Assembly: GCA_035495815.1 (NCBI GenBank)
Contig: DATJFH010000175.1
Coordinates: 1 to 64,000, forward strand
Direction: 5' to 3'
Origin: DATJFH01 sp035495815
GTDB taxonomy: Bacteria > Acidobacteriota > Terriglobia > Bryobacterales > Bryobacteraceae
Length of the DNA stretch: 64,000 nucleotides
The translations under genes and the position numbers were made by a program. Below, piece by piece: positions 24,551 through 33,738 of this stretch (positions within the stretch are counted from its first letter, which is position 1; each line of letters begins with the position of its first letter). The notes beneath the pieces are model-generated. The model was not told where the DNA came from. It was given only the letters and a program-made list of their open reading frames with translations, and did not search any database.

Positions 24551-25636
24551 TTACCTCTCGACCAGCAGCGTCATGAGCGCGGCGCTGGTCACGGCCACGC
24601 GGCCCGTAATGCAGTGATGCCCGGCCCAGGTCCCATCCTCGTTCTGGAGACGAGCGAGCTGCGTCTTGATCTGGTTGTTCCATTTCGTCCACTCTTCGCC
24701 ACCGGACCGATGCAGACTGTCGCTAATATTGAGGTAGGAGAAGAATTCTTCGCCGCCCATCGATCCGAACCCGTTGACGAACCGGGAATCGGCTAGTTGG
24801 GAGGTGATCTCGCGGATCTCCTTGGCGTTCTTTCTGCGGTCCTGGTCGCTGCGGCTCATCTGTTCCAGGGCCTGCGCGTTCTGATACAAGGGAACACCCG
24901 CCGAGGCGGGCGCCGCCATCGCCGAGACGCGCCCGCTTGCCGCTCCAGCCTGCGCGGCCTTGGTGTACCGTTCCACTTTTGCCAACGTGTCCGCCTCTAC
25001 GCGAACGCCTTTCCTGGCGGCCTGGTCAAGGCTGCGGGAAGCCATCGAGGTGCCGAGGATGGGAGCCCAACCGCCGGAGTTGTTCCAGCTTCCATCTTTC
25101 TGCTGGTTCTTCTCGATCTTGCGGACCACCTTCTCGAGCGCGCGGCGGACCCGCTGGTTCGAGGGCGCGTCGCCCATGTTTCCGTCGAGTTCGGAGAGCA
25201 ATGTGGAGGTGAGGAACGTGTCGATAAACGGCCCCAGCTTGCGCTGGATCTGCGTGCCCGAGATGCGCGTGACCGCCAGACCCTCCTCCGGGCTGTCTTC
25301 CACGCTGCGCAGAATGAACTCCACGCCGTTCTTCACGGCCAGGCGATACTCGCCGCGCACGGCCGAATTGCCGGCATGCACCAGCGCCAGCGTCGCTACA
25401 GCCGTGTTGGCGACATCGTTTCCGTTGGTCTCCAGCCTCTCGGTGGTCCGCACGTACGAGGTTGCGCCTCCGTCCTGGCCCCATCCGCCATCCTTCCCCT
25501 GAACGGAGACAAGCCAATGAACCCCTCGTTCCACGTTAGGGGAATTGCTTTCCGCCTTAGGCCGGTTGGGACTGCCCGCTATCGAGCAGACCCCCACTGC
25601 CGCTAGAGCAACCGCGCTGATCTTCACTGCCGTCAT
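24551..25636 (-). CDS. exported alpha-toroid (cyclase-like repeat) protein
   Basis: 361 residues from the ATG at 25636 with AAGGAG upstream. Signal-like N-terminus MTAVKISAVALAAVGVCSIA, then toroid-type repeats: VHWLVSVQGKDGGWGQDGG, KVVRKIEKNQQKDGSWNNSGG and ARLQNEDGTWAGHHCITG. The middle (about 200-300) is Ala/Ser/Arg rich and mentions of DQDRRKNAKEIREI suggest a helical insertion. No catalytic acid motif of terpene cyclases is visible. Together with the neighbouring lipoprotein and the C-terminal part of the ankyrin fusion at 1-2.9 kb, it makes three exported toroid proteins in 25 kb. Function is unknown. Confidence 0.8.
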   Translation of the reverse strand: MTAVKISAVALAAVGVCSIAGSPNRPKAESNSPNVERGVHWLVSVQGKDGGWGQDGGATSYVRTTERLETNGNDVANTAVATLALVHAGNSAVRGEYRLAVKNGVEFILRSVEDSPEEGLAVTRISGTQIQRKLGPFIDTFLTSTLLSELDGNMGDAPSNQRVRRALEKVVRKIEKNQQKDGSWNNSGGWAPILGTSMASRSLDQAARKGVRVEADTLAKVERYTKAAQAGAASGRVSAMAAPASAGVPLYQNAQALEQMSRSDQDRRKNAKEIREITSQLADSRFVNGFGSMGGEEFFSYLNISDSLHRSGGEEWTKWNNQIKTQLARLQNEDGTWAGHHCITGRVAVTSAALMTLLVER

Positions 25637-25839
25637 GGTGATCTCCTTGGCGCCGGGTACATCCGGCATTTTCAGCGGGAGAATGCCGTGTGGCGGGGGA
25701 TCCTTTCAGCAGGTTGAGAAAAGCATGAAGACGCCTTGGACTTCCGACGGCTCGAGGACCTCAGGAAGATCCGTGAACCGCGGAAGCCGCGCAGCCCGAG
25801 ACGTGGGGAATGACGCTCGCCGGCGCTATTTGACCGCCG

Positions 25840-26874
25840 CTACCGGTAGCGCGCCAGCTTCTTCTGAAATCCCGGCCGGCTCACCACCTCGCGATTGACG
25901 ATGCCGCCCGGCAGCTCGCCTCGCGACAGCGCCAGCACGTTCTGGCAGGCTTCCACTCCGTTGTCCCGCATCAGCTCCTGGGTCCACGCCAGCGCGTGCG
26001 GCGACACGATCACGTTATCCATTGCGAAGAGAGGATCGTCCTTCGGTGGCGGTTCCACTGGGAAGACATCGATGCCTGCTCCGGCGATGCGCTTCTCGCG
26101 CAGCGCGGCGACGAGGGCGTCATGCTGCACGATGGGCCCCCGGGCGGTGTTGATGAAGTACGCGGTCGGCTTCATCAGGTCGAACAGCTCCCTGCCGATC
26201 AGGCCTCGCGTGTCCTTGTTCAGCAGCGTGTTGATGGTGACGAAATCGCTTTCGCGGAACAGCGTCTCGATGTCGACCATCTCGACGCCGAGGTCGGCCA
26301 CCTGCTCCTGCCGGACGTAGGGGTCGGCGGCCAGCAGACGGCTGAATCCCAGCGCCCGGGCCAGCCGGAACATCTCCCGCGCGATATTTCCGCAGCCGAC
26401 CGAGCCCAGCGTGTGGCCCGGGATGTTGCGGCCGAGCCGCTGCAGGTCGCCGCGCCACTTTCCGGCGCGAGTCAGGCGGTCCTGCTCCGGGATGTTCTTC
26501 AGAAGCGCGAACACCAGCGCCAGGATCGCTTCGGCCACCGGACGCCGCACGGCGTTGGGCGTGATCGAAAGCACGATGTCGGCCTCGGTCAACGCGTCCA
26601 CGTCGATCATGTCGTAGCCCACGCCCCAGCGCGAGACAATCGCCAGGCGGTCGACTCCCCTCAGGCTCTCCGGCGTGATCTTCAACGCCAGGGAAAAAAT
26701 GGCGTCGAACTGGTTCAGAGCGTCCGGCGTACCCATCTTGCCCGGCTGTGGCGGCATGGGCGCGGACTCCACCCCGGGCGCCGCGGTCAATTGCTCTTCG
26801 AGAATGCTCTCGAACTTGCCTTTGGCTTCGGTATAGAAGTCGGGCGTGATCCCGATACGGAAATTGGCAGTCAT
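25840..26874 (-). CDS. D-isomer-specific 2-hydroxyacid dehydrogenase
   Basis: 344 residues from the ATG at 26874. The NAD-binding motif GSVGCGNIAREMFRLARALGF, the substrate-binding Arg in FINTARGPIVQHDAL, the Glu in GIDVFPVEPPPKDDPLF, and the catalytic His in VIVSPHALAWTQE match the SerA/phosphoglycerate dehydrogenase-like branch; there is no C-terminal ACT domain. It reduces a 2-oxoacid or oxidises a D-2-hydroxyacid in the cytoplasm; which one cannot be told. It follows the DUF1501 gene by 19 bases, on the same strand, so it may be part of that operon. Confidence 0.9.
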   Translation of the reverse strand: MTANFRIGITPDFYTEAKGKFESILEEQLTAAPGVESAPMPPQPGKMGTPDALNQFDAIFSLALKITPESLRGVDRLAIVSRWGVGYDMIDVDALTEADIVLSITPNAVRRPVAEAILALVFALLKNIPEQDRLTRAGKWRGDLQRLGRNIPGHTLGSVGCGNIAREMFRLARALGFSRLLAADPYVRQEQVADLGVEMVDIETLFRESDFVTINTLLNKDTRGLIGRELFDLMKPTAYFINTARGPIVQHDALVAALREKRIAGAGIDVFPVEPPPKDDPLFAMDNVIVSPHALAWTQELMRDNGVEACQNVLALSRGELPGGIVNREVVSRPGFQKKLARYR

Positions 26875-26893
26875 AAGCTTTGGGTCACCGTGC

Positions 26894-28300
26894 TCAGGCC
26901 AGCAGCGGCTTGACGATATTTCCGGCAACATCGGTCAGCCGGAATTCGCGGCCTTGAAAACGGTACGTGAGCCGGGTGTGGTCCAGGCCGAACAGGTGCA
27001 GGATGGTGGCGTGGAGATCATGGACATGGACGCTGCCCGAGACCGGCTCCAGGCCCATCTCGTCGGTCTCGCCGATGGTCTGCCCGCCTTTGACTCCGCC
27101 GCCGGCCAGCCACACGGTGTAGGCGTCGATCTGATGATTGCGTCCCGGAGCGGTCTGCCCCTGCTGGCTCATCGGCGTGCGTCCGAATTCCCCGCCCCAG
27201 ACCACCAGCGTGTCCTCCAGCAGGCCGCGCTGCTTCAAATCGGCGACCAGCCCGGCGGAGCCCCGGTCGACTTCGGGACACATCTTGTCGAGGCTCTTCT
27301 CGATCGAATTGTGGTGGTCCCAATCGGTGTGGTAGACCTGCACGCAGCGCACGCCTCGCTCGATCAGCCGGCGCGCCAGCAGGCAGTTGACTCCGAATCC
27401 GGCCTTCCCGGGCTCCACTCCGTAGAGATCCAGCGTTTCCTTGGTTTCTCCCGAGAGGTCCATCAGCTCCGGCGCGCTGGTCTGCATCCGGAAAGCCATC
27501 TCATAGGACGCGATACGCGTGGACACCTCGGTGTCGCCGGTCATCTCGAGCCGCCGGCGGTTGAGCGCCGCCAGCGTTTCGATGGCGCGCGACTGGGTGG
27601 CTGCGCCGACTCCTTCCGGATTCTTGAGATCGAATATCGGCTCCGGGCCGTTGAGGAACGGCACGCCCTGGTAGGTGGTCGGCAGGAAGCCGCTGCCCCA
27701 GATATCGGTGGCGTTGCGCGGACCTCGCGGACCGCTCTGCATGGCGACGAAGGCCGGCAGATTCCGCGATTCGCTGCCCAGCCCGTACACCAGCCACGCC
27801 CCCAGGCTGGGCCGTCCGGGAATCATCGCGCCGGTGTGGGCAAAGACCATGGCCGGCGAGTGATTCACGTTGGTGGTCTTCACGGCATTGAGGATCGCCA
27901 GCTCGTCGGCGATCTTCGCCAGCCTCGGAAGCCGGCTCGAAACGACGTTTCCGCTCTGCCCGTTTGGGGCAAACGCGCACTTCGGCCCGCAGATTTTCGG
28001 TGAACCCATCTGGTCCATGAAGGCGAATTTCTTGCCCGCCATGAGCGACTTCGGCATATCCTTGCCGTCCATCGCCTTGAGCCGCGGCTTGTCGACAAAG
28101 AGGTCGAGCTGGCTCGGTCCGCCTTCCATGAACAGGTAGATGATGTTCTTGGCGCGGGGCTGGAAATGCGGCGCCTTCACCGCCAGCGACGATTCGGCCG
28201 CCGGCGCCGACTCGGCCAGCAGCGACGCCAGCGCCATGCGTCCGAGTCCGATGCCGCACTGTCCCAAAAACTTCCGGCGCGCCAATAGGGATGGCTGCAT
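26894..28300 (-). CDS. DUF1501 family Tat-exported protein
   Basis: About 468 residues from the ATG at 28300 with GAGAG upstream (an in-frame ATG at 28327 overlaps the previous gene). A twin-arginine-like signal (LLARRKFLGQCGIGLGRMAL) is followed by the family blocks AKNIIYLFMEGGPSQLDLF, GPRGPRNATDIWGSGFLP, VQVYHTDWDHHNSIE, VVWGGEFGRTPMSQQG, GRNHQIDAYTVWLAGGGVKGG and the terminal LHATILHLFGLDHTRLTYRFQGREFRLTDV. DUF1501 has an alkaline-phosphatase/sulfatase-like fold. It is nearly always paired with a DUF1549/DUF1553 cytochrome, as here, in Planctomycetes, Verrucomicrobia and Acidobacteria. Substrate unknown; polysaccharide processing is often suspected. Confidence 0.93.
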   Translation of the reverse strand: MQPSLLARRKFLGQCGIGLGRMALASLLAESAPAAESSLAVKAPHFQPRAKNIIYLFMEGGPSQLDLFVDKPRLKAMDGKDMPKSLMAGKKFAFMDQMGSPKICGPKCAFAPNGQSGNVVSSRLPRLAKIADELAILNAVKTTNVNHSPAMVFAHTGAMIPGRPSLGAWLVYGLGSESRNLPAFVAMQSGPRGPRNATDIWGSGFLPTTYQGVPFLNGPEPIFDLKNPEGVGAATQSRAIETLAALNRRRLEMTGDTEVSTRIASYEMAFRMQTSAPELMDLSGETKETLDLYGVEPGKAGFGVNCLLARRLIERGVRCVQVYHTDWDHHNSIEKSLDKMCPEVDRGSAGLVADLKQRGLLEDTLVVWGGEFGRTPMSQQGQTAPGRNHQIDAYTVWLAGGGVKGGQTIGETDEMGLEPVSGSVHVHDLHATILHLFGLDHTRLTYRFQGREFRLTDVAGNIVKPLLA

Positions 28301-28304
28301 GCCG

Positions 28305-30704
28305 CTACTCTCTCGTGATGAATTCATCGGTATTCAGTAACACCCGGCTTAACGCGGTCCAGGCCGCCTGATCGCCCCCCCCCAGCTTCTGAGCTTTTTC
28401 GGGGTGAGTCTTGTATTCGTCGAGCTCGGCGGCGAGCAGACGAGCCAGTTGCTCTTTCTCGACTTGGTCGGGCGTGCGGCAGACGGTGATGCGCATCGCG
28501 TAGTCGATGCGGCCGGAGGCGCCGGACGGCCCGCTCTCGAGGATGCGCTTCGCCATGCCCTGCGCCAGCTCGAAAAACGCCGAGTCGTTCAGCAGGGTCA
28601 GCGCCTGGAGCGGCGTGTCGGTGCGGGCGCGGCGGGTGCAGGCGACCATCGCGTTAGGCTGATCGAAAACCACCAGCGCCGGATGCGGCGTCACGCGCCA
28701 GAAGTGCGTATACATGCCGCGGCGGTAGCGGTCAGCGCCCTTGCTGGCGACCCAGCTCTTCTTCACCTGGCTGGCCGCCATTGCCCCGTCCGGCTGCGGC
28801 GGAAACACGCTGGGTCCGCCCACGCGATCGTTCAGCAGCCCGCTCGACACGAGCGCCGCGTCGCGAATGATCTCGGCATCGAGACGCAGACGCGACTGCC
28901 GCGCCAGCAGCAGGTTGCGCGGATCCGCCTTCTCGATATCCGCGCGCGTTTTCGACGACTGGCGATAAACCGCCGAGGTGGCAATCAGGCGATGGATCGC
29001 CTTCTGGCTGAATCCGGAGCGTACGAATTCCGTGGCCAGCCAGTCGAGCAGCTCCGGGTGGGAGGGTTTGGCGCCCTGCTTACCGAAATCGTTCTCCGTC
29101 TCGACCAGGCCTCGGCCGAAATACTGCTGCCATATCCGGTTGACCGCGACCCGGGCGAACAACGGGTTTGCCGGATCGGTCACCCACTTCGCCAGGTCGA
29201 GGCGGTTCAACCTGTGGCCCGGCCTGGCGGCATCGGCCGGCAAGGGCTGGAGAGCGCCCAAAACGCCGGGAACGACGCGCGCTCCGCGGGCCTGATAATC
29301 GCCGCCCAGCAGCACGTAGGCTTCGCGCGGCTGCGGCCGCTCCCGCATCACCAGCGTCCGCTCGATATCTTTGGGAAGCTGCTTCTTCAAGGCTTCGATC
29401 GTCTCGGTACGGTGCTTGAGGCCAGGGTCGTCTTTCTCTTTCTTCGAGCCGAGGCGCTCCTTGTACTGCATCCGTTCGATATAGAGCGCCAGCAATTGAT
29501 CGCGCAGCGCCTGCCAGCGGGCCACGTCCTCAGGCTTGCCGAGCGCCATCACCGGGGCGTGGGCCACGTCGAGGTCGTTGGTTTCGCCGAACGCCGGCAG
29601 ATCCGGACCGAACTCCTCGATATTGTTGAAGAAGGAAAAAATCTGGTAATACTCACGCTGGCGGATGGGATCGAACTTGTGATCGTGGCAGCGCGCGCAG
29701 CCGAGCGACAGGCCCAGCAGCACGGTGCCGAACGTATCCACCCGGTCCATCACCGCTTCCACGCGATACTGTTCGCGATCCGTTCCCGCTTCGATCTGGA
29801 GCAGGGAGTTGCGCTGGAATCCGGTAGCCGTGATCTGTTCCGGCGTCGCTTTCGGCAGCAGATCCCCGGCCAGCTGCTCGATGACGAACTGGTCGAAGGG
29901 TTGGTCCCTGTTCAGCGAATGGATGACCCACTCGCGATACTTGTAGATCTGCCGCGGCTCGTCGCGGCTGCCGGAATCGGAATCCGCGTAGCGGGCCTGG
30001 TCGAGCCAGTGCCGGCCCCAGCGCTCGCCGTAGTGCGGCGAAGCCAGCAATCGATCGACCTGACGTTCGTAGGCGTCAGGCCGTGTATCGGCCAGGAATT
30101 CGTCCACTTCCTTTGGCGAGGGAGTGATACCGGTAAGATCCAGGCTGACCCGGCGCAGCAGCGTGATCTGGTCCGCTTCCGGCGAAGGGCGCAGCTTTTC
30201 TTTCTCGAGGCGCGCCAGAATAAAACGGTCGATCGCGTTGCGGGTCCAGGCGGCCTGCTTCACGGCTGGCTCCGGCGGACGCTTCGGCGCGATCAGGGAC
30301 CAGTGCGTCGCTCCCGCTTTCTTCGCGGGCTCGGCCAAGCCGGGCGCACCGCCGGCAATCCACTTCTCGATTACCTGGATCTCCGCCTCCGGCAGCTTGC
30401 CGTCCGGAGGCATCTTCAGGCTGCCGGTCTGTCGCAGGGCCGCCACCATCAGGCTCTCTTCCGGCTTCCCAGGGATGATGGCCGGACCGCGCGCTCCTCC
30501 CGTCATTACTCCGTCGCGATTCTCGATCGAGAGGCCGCTCGATGAATTCTTGCCGCTATGGCAGCCCAGACATTTGTGATTCAGCAGCGCGACTGCGTCC
30601 GGGCGCGGCTGCGCGAGCAGCAGTACACCGGCTACGGCGGCTCCGGAGCAAACACGAATCGCTCTCCTTCCGATGTTCTTCAAATGGATCGCCAAGATCA
30701 ACAT
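28305..30704 (-). CDS. PSD1 protein: cytochrome c + DUF1549 + DUF1553
   Basis: 799 residues. An N-terminal hydrophobic segment, then a haem c motif in LLNHKCLGCHSGKNSSSG within a planctomycete-type cytochrome c domain ending at LPEAEIQVIEKWIAGG. DUF1549 follows (about 155-360) with AIDRFILARLEKEKLRP, GERWGRHWLDQARYADSDSG and a second CARCHDHKFDPI motif that is the family's own. DUF1553 (about 470-770) contains NPLFARVAVNRIWQQYFGRGLVETENDFG and LDAEIIRDAALVSSGLLN. Predicted periplasmic, acting with the DUF1501 protein whose gene begins 4 bases downstream. The reaction is not established. Confidence 0.94.
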   Translation of the reverse strand: MLILAIHLKNIGRRAIRVCSGAAVAGVLLLAQPRPDAVALLNHKCLGCHSGKNSSSGLSIENRDGVMTGGARGPAIIPGKPEESLMVAALRQTGSLKMPPDGKLPEAEIQVIEKWIAGGAPGLAEPAKKAGATHWSLIAPKRPPEPAVKQAAWTRNAIDRFILARLEKEKLRPSPEADQITLLRRVSLDLTGITPSPKEVDEFLADTRPDAYERQVDRLLASPHYGERWGRHWLDQARYADSDSGSRDEPRQIYKYREWVIHSLNRDQPFDQFVIEQLAGDLLPKATPEQITATGFQRNSLLQIEAGTDREQYRVEAVMDRVDTFGTVLLGLSLGCARCHDHKFDPIRQREYYQIFSFFNNIEEFGPDLPAFGETNDLDVAHAPVMALGKPEDVARWQALRDQLLALYIERMQYKERLGSKKEKDDPGLKHRTETIEALKKQLPKDIERTLVMRERPQPREAYVLLGGDYQARGARVVPGVLGALQPLPADAARPGHRLNRLDLAKWVTDPANPLFARVAVNRIWQQYFGRGLVETENDFGKQGAKPSHPELLDWLATEFVRSGFSQKAIHRLIATSAVYRQSSKTRADIEKADPRNLLLARQSRLRLDAEIIRDAALVSSGLLNDRVGGPSVFPPQPDGAMAASQVKKSWVASKGADRYRRGMYTHFWRVTPHPALVVFDQPNAMVACTRRARTDTPLQALTLLNDSAFFELAQGMAKRILESGPSGASGRIDYAMRITVCRTPDQVEKEQLARLLAAELDEYKTHPEKAQKLGGGDQAAWTALSRVLLNTDEFITRE

Positions 30705-30878
30705 TCTTATCTATCATATGCCCTGTGCGGCACGAGGTGTAGCCACCGGGCCGGCCTTACCGATCACCATTTTCATCACTCGTCGCGCGGAAAGCAATGA
30801 GAACACGTATGCATGCTGCCTGACCTGAGCGGCGTTTTTCCCGGACGCTTCCGGTAGCCAGCCCGCCTGGTAGCCTGA

Positions 30879-32393
30879 ATGCTAAACTCGGACATTGTGC
30901 AGCTTTCCCGGCGGCGCTTCGCCGCAATGCTTGGCGGATCACTGGGAGTGGAGTGTCTTCACGCCATCTCCCCGCGGACCAAGCTATACATTCTGCTGGT
31001 AGCGGAACAGTTCCGCCCGGACTATTTCAGCCAGTTGGCCAACCAGCTCGCTCCGGGAGGCTTCCGGCGTCTCATGGAAGAGGGCGCCTATCTGCCCGAG
31101 TGCCGGATGGCTTCGAGCTCCTTCTCCTCCACCGGGCTGGCGACGCTGGCCACGGGGGCTTACCCCAATGCGCACGGCATTGTAGCCGAATCCTGGTATG
31201 ATCCGGTCCATAGGAAAATCATCGGTGCGAACTCGACGCTGACCGGTGCGGGGACACTGGCCGACCAGGTGGCTCTTGCGGGCGGCGGTAACCGTGTTTT
31301 CGCGCTGGGAATGAGCCGGCCACAAACCGAACTGCTGGTTCGCAGCGCACCTTACCAGTCGCTCGATCACAGGATTCTCACGCTGGAGACCCCGGAGGAA
31401 CCCACCGAGGAGCTTTGGTGGCTCAAGGTCTTTCGTGAATCCCACGCGCCGGAGCGCTTCAGGGACGCCAAATGGCAGGGTCTGCAAGCCGACTCAAACG
31501 CACCGCCGCTGCGCGTCCTCCTGTATGACCCGAATCATTCCGCCGAGTTCAACGCGCTTTACAACGCCTCTCCCTTCGCTCAGGAGACTCAGTTCGACTT
31601 GCTCCGCGCCCTGATTACGGAAGAGAAGCTGGGCCAGGGTCCGGGCCTGGATTTCGTCGCCGTGGGGCTCAGCTCGATGGCTTTGCTCGGATATGAAGTG
31701 GGGGCCGATTCTCCCCTGATGCGAGAAATGGCCCTGCATCTCGACCGGCAGATCGAGGCTACGCTCGAAGCTCTGAAAAAGACCCCCGGCTCGGGCGGTT
31801 TCAGCCTGGTTTTCGCGTCCGCCCATGGAGCGCCGGATCACGGCGCGAAGTCGATCGACGGCGGCGCGGTGGCTCAGGCGATCGACTCCGCCTTGTCGTC
31901 GGCGTTTGACCTCGGCCCCGTGAAGAACCGTTACGTCGAGCGCTATGTATATCCGTTCGTCTATCTGAATCACAAGCAGCTCCGCCGCTATGACATCGAT
32001 CCGCAAAAGGCCCGCCGGATGGCCGGTGAGGCCGCGCTCCGCCAGGCTCCGGGTGTCGCCGCCTACTACACGGCCGACGGCGACTGCTCGCAATCGGGGG
32101 AATGGCTGCGCCGCTTTCGCAACAGCTTTCACGCCGTGCGCTGCGGCGACCTGATGCTGTCCTACGAGCCGAACGCCGTCGAACGCTATGGATCCGGCCG
32201 CGGGATCTCGTACGGATCGCTCTACAACTACGACGTCCGGACGCCGCTCCTCTGTTATGGCCCGCAGTTCCGCCCGGGCGCGGTCGAAAGCGCGGCGGAC
32301 GCTGTGGACGTCGCGCCCACGCTGGCGCGGGCAATGCAAGTCGGCGCGCCTACGTCGAGCACCGGACGCGTCCTGGCGGAAGTGCTGAAGTGA
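30879..32393 (+). CDS. alkaline-phosphatase-superfamily protein with substituted metal site
   Basis: 504 residues with a twin-arginine signal (QLSRRRFAAMLGGSLG); a GTG at 30897 is an alternative start. The fold follows PafA-like phosphatases: VAEQFRPDYFSQLANQLAPG, SSTGLATLATGAYPNAHGI, SSMALLGYEVGADS, LVFASAHGAPD, and YGSLYNYDVRTPLLCYG. Compared with active members the first metal Asp is Glu (about 43), the nucleophile Thr position is Ser (about 83), the D..GH block has lost Asp and His, the DHG Asp is Ala, and the late His is Arg. It is probably not a normal metallophosphatase. It overlaps pyrD by 4 bases (GTGA). Confidence 0.82.
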   Translation: MLNSDIVQLSRRRFAAMLGGSLGVECLHAISPRTKLYILLVAEQFRPDYFSQLANQLAPGGFRRLMEEGAYLPECRMASSSFSSTGLATLATGAYPNAHGIVAESWYDPVHRKIIGANSTLTGAGTLADQVALAGGGNRVFALGMSRPQTELLVRSAPYQSLDHRILTLETPEEPTEELWWLKVFRESHAPERFRDAKWQGLQADSNAPPLRVLLYDPNHSAEFNALYNASPFAQETQFDLLRALITEEKLGQGPGLDFVAVGLSSMALLGYEVGADSPLMREMALHLDRQIEATLEALKKTPGSGGFSLVFASAHGAPDHGAKSIDGGAVAQAIDSALSSAFDLGPVKNRYVERYVYPFVYLNHKQLRRYDIDPQKARRMAGEAALRQAPGVAAYYTADGDCSQSGEWLRRFRNSFHAVRCGDLMLSYEPNAVERYGSGRGISYGSLYNYDVRTPLLCYGPQFRPGAVESAADAVDVAPTLARAMQVGAPTSSTGRVLAEVLK

Positions 32394-33331
32394 AATCCGC
32401 TTCGCGTCTCAAGACTTCCCTCTGTGGCCTGACATTAAAGAATCCGGTTGTGGCGGCGTCGGGGACCTTCGCCTACGGCGTCGAATTCGCCAGCCTGGTG
32501 GATCTCGACGCGCTGGGCGGGCTGGTGGTCAAGGGTCTTTCGCGCGAGCCGATGGAAGGCAATCCGCCTCCACGCATCTGGGAAGCCGAAGCGGGCATGA
32601 TCAATTCCATCGGCCTGCAGAACATCGGCGTCAAGGCGTTCGTTCGCGAGAAACTCCCGGAGCTGGCCAGGCTGCGGACCGCCGTTTTCGCCAACGTGTT
32701 CGGGTCGCAGACCGAAGATTACGTGGAAGTGGTGCGGACTCTCGAAGGAGAGGACGGGCTGGCGGGCTATGAGCTGAACGTGTCCTGCCCGAATACAAAA
32801 CATGGCGGCATGTTTTTCTCGAGCGACCCCGCGCTGCTGGCGGAGGTGGTGGAGGCCGTGCGTCCGGCGGCAAAGCGGCCAGTAATCGTGAAGCTGTCTC
32901 CGAACGTAGCGCGCATCGAGCCGCTGGCTCGCGCGGCCGAGCAGGCAGGCGCCGACGCCATTTCACTGGTCAACACTTTCGTGGCGCTGGCGATAGACCC
33001 GCGCGCGCGCCGTCCGAGGATAGGCGCAGGATTCGGAGGGCTGTCCGGACCCGCCATTAAGCCCCTGGCGCTGCGCCTGGTCTACGAGGCGGCGCAGGCC
33101 GTGCGGATACCGGTCATCGGCCTTGGGGGGATTGCCAGGGGCGAAGACGCGGCGGAGTTCCTGGTGGCGGGCGCGACCGCTGTAGAGGTGGGCACCTCGA
33201 CCTTCTGGGACCCGGCCTCGCCGCTGCGGGTCGCCAGGGAACTGGGTGAATTTTTAGAGCAGGAAAAAATCGCGAGCGTACGAGATCTGATCGGAACGCT
33301 CCGCTTCGAAAAACAGGAGAAGACCCAATGA
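32390..33331 (+). CDS. pyrD: dihydroorotate dehydrogenase, class 1B catalytic subunit
   Basis: 313 residues from a GTG at 32390 with GGCGGAAG upstream, overlapping the preceding stop. KNPVVAASGTFAYGVEFASL, GLVVKGLSREPMEGNPPPR, ISSI-equivalent GMINSIGLQNIGV, the catalytic Cys in GYELNVSCPNTKHGG, SLVNTFVALAIDPRARRP, GGLSGPAIKPLALR and the FMN-phosphate loop VIGLGGIARGEDAAEFLVAGATAVEVGT identify the class 1 TIM barrel. Class 1B normally needs a PyrK iron-sulfur/FAD partner, which is not encoded in this window. It catalyses dihydroorotate to orotate in pyrimidine synthesis. ridA follows with an ATGA overlap. Confidence 0.95.
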   Translation: MKSASRLKTSLCGLTLKNPVVAASGTFAYGVEFASLVDLDALGGLVVKGLSREPMEGNPPPRIWEAEAGMINSIGLQNIGVKAFVREKLPELARLRTAVFANVFGSQTEDYVEVVRTLEGEDGLAGYELNVSCPNTKHGGMFFSSDPALLAEVVEAVRPAAKRPVIVKLSPNVARIEPLARAAEQAGADAISLVNTFVALAIDPRARRPRIGAGFGGLSGPAIKPLALRLVYEAAQAVRIPVIGLGGIARGEDAAEFLVAGATAVEVGTSTFWDPASPLRVARELGEFLEQEKIASVRDLIGTLRFEKQEKTQ

Positions 33332-33708
33332 AGAGAACAGTTGCGACTGAGCATGCGCCGAAAGCGATCGGGCCCTATTCTCAGGCTATCGTGCACAACG
33401 GAATGGCCTACCTGAGCGGCCAGATTCCGCTCGACCCGGCGACGGGCCAACTGATCGAAGGCGACATCGCCGCCCAGACGGCACGCGTGCTGGAGAATCT
33501 GAAAGCCGTGCTGGAAGCATGCGGTTCGGGGCTGGACCGCGTCGTGAAAACGACAGTCTTCATCAAGGACATGGGCGAGTTCGCCCGTATGAACGAAGTG
33601 TACCGAAAGTTCTTCGGGGAGAACCCGCCGGCGCGGTCCACGGTGGAGGCGGCCAGGCTGCCGCGGGATGTCAGGGTCGAGATCGACGCCATTGCAATCG
33701 CCGGATAG
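33328..33708 (+). CDS. ridA: RidA enamine/imine deaminase
   Basis: 126 residues, the normal length. APKAIGPYSQAIVHNGMAYLSGQIPLD, EGDIAAQTARVLENLKAVLEACG, VVKTTVFIKDMGEFARMNEVYRKFF and the PPARSTVEAARLPRDVRVEIDAIAI end with the conserved Arg and Glu that bind and hydrolyse 2-aminoacrylate-type intermediates. It protects PLP enzymes from reactive enamines released by threonine/serine dehydratases. It overlaps pyrD by 4 bases, implying coupling to pyrimidine synthesis, as also seen for pyrB/ridA linkage in enterobacteria. It is cytosolic, in contrast to the Tat-exported paralogue at 15.2 kb. Confidence 0.96.
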   Translation: MKRTVATEHAPKAIGPYSQAIVHNGMAYLSGQIPLDPATGQLIEGDIAAQTARVLENLKAVLEACGSGLDRVVKTTVFIKDMGEFARMNEVYRKFFGENPPARSTVEAARLPRDVRVEIDAIAIAG

Positions 33709-33738
33709 CTCTGGCCGGCCCGTCGACGCCGCGGCGCT

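Noticed and set aside
28404..30545. A 713-codon + strand open frame opposite the PSD1 gene
   Set aside because: The minus strand encodes clear DUF1549/DUF1553 and haem motifs; the opposite frame has none.
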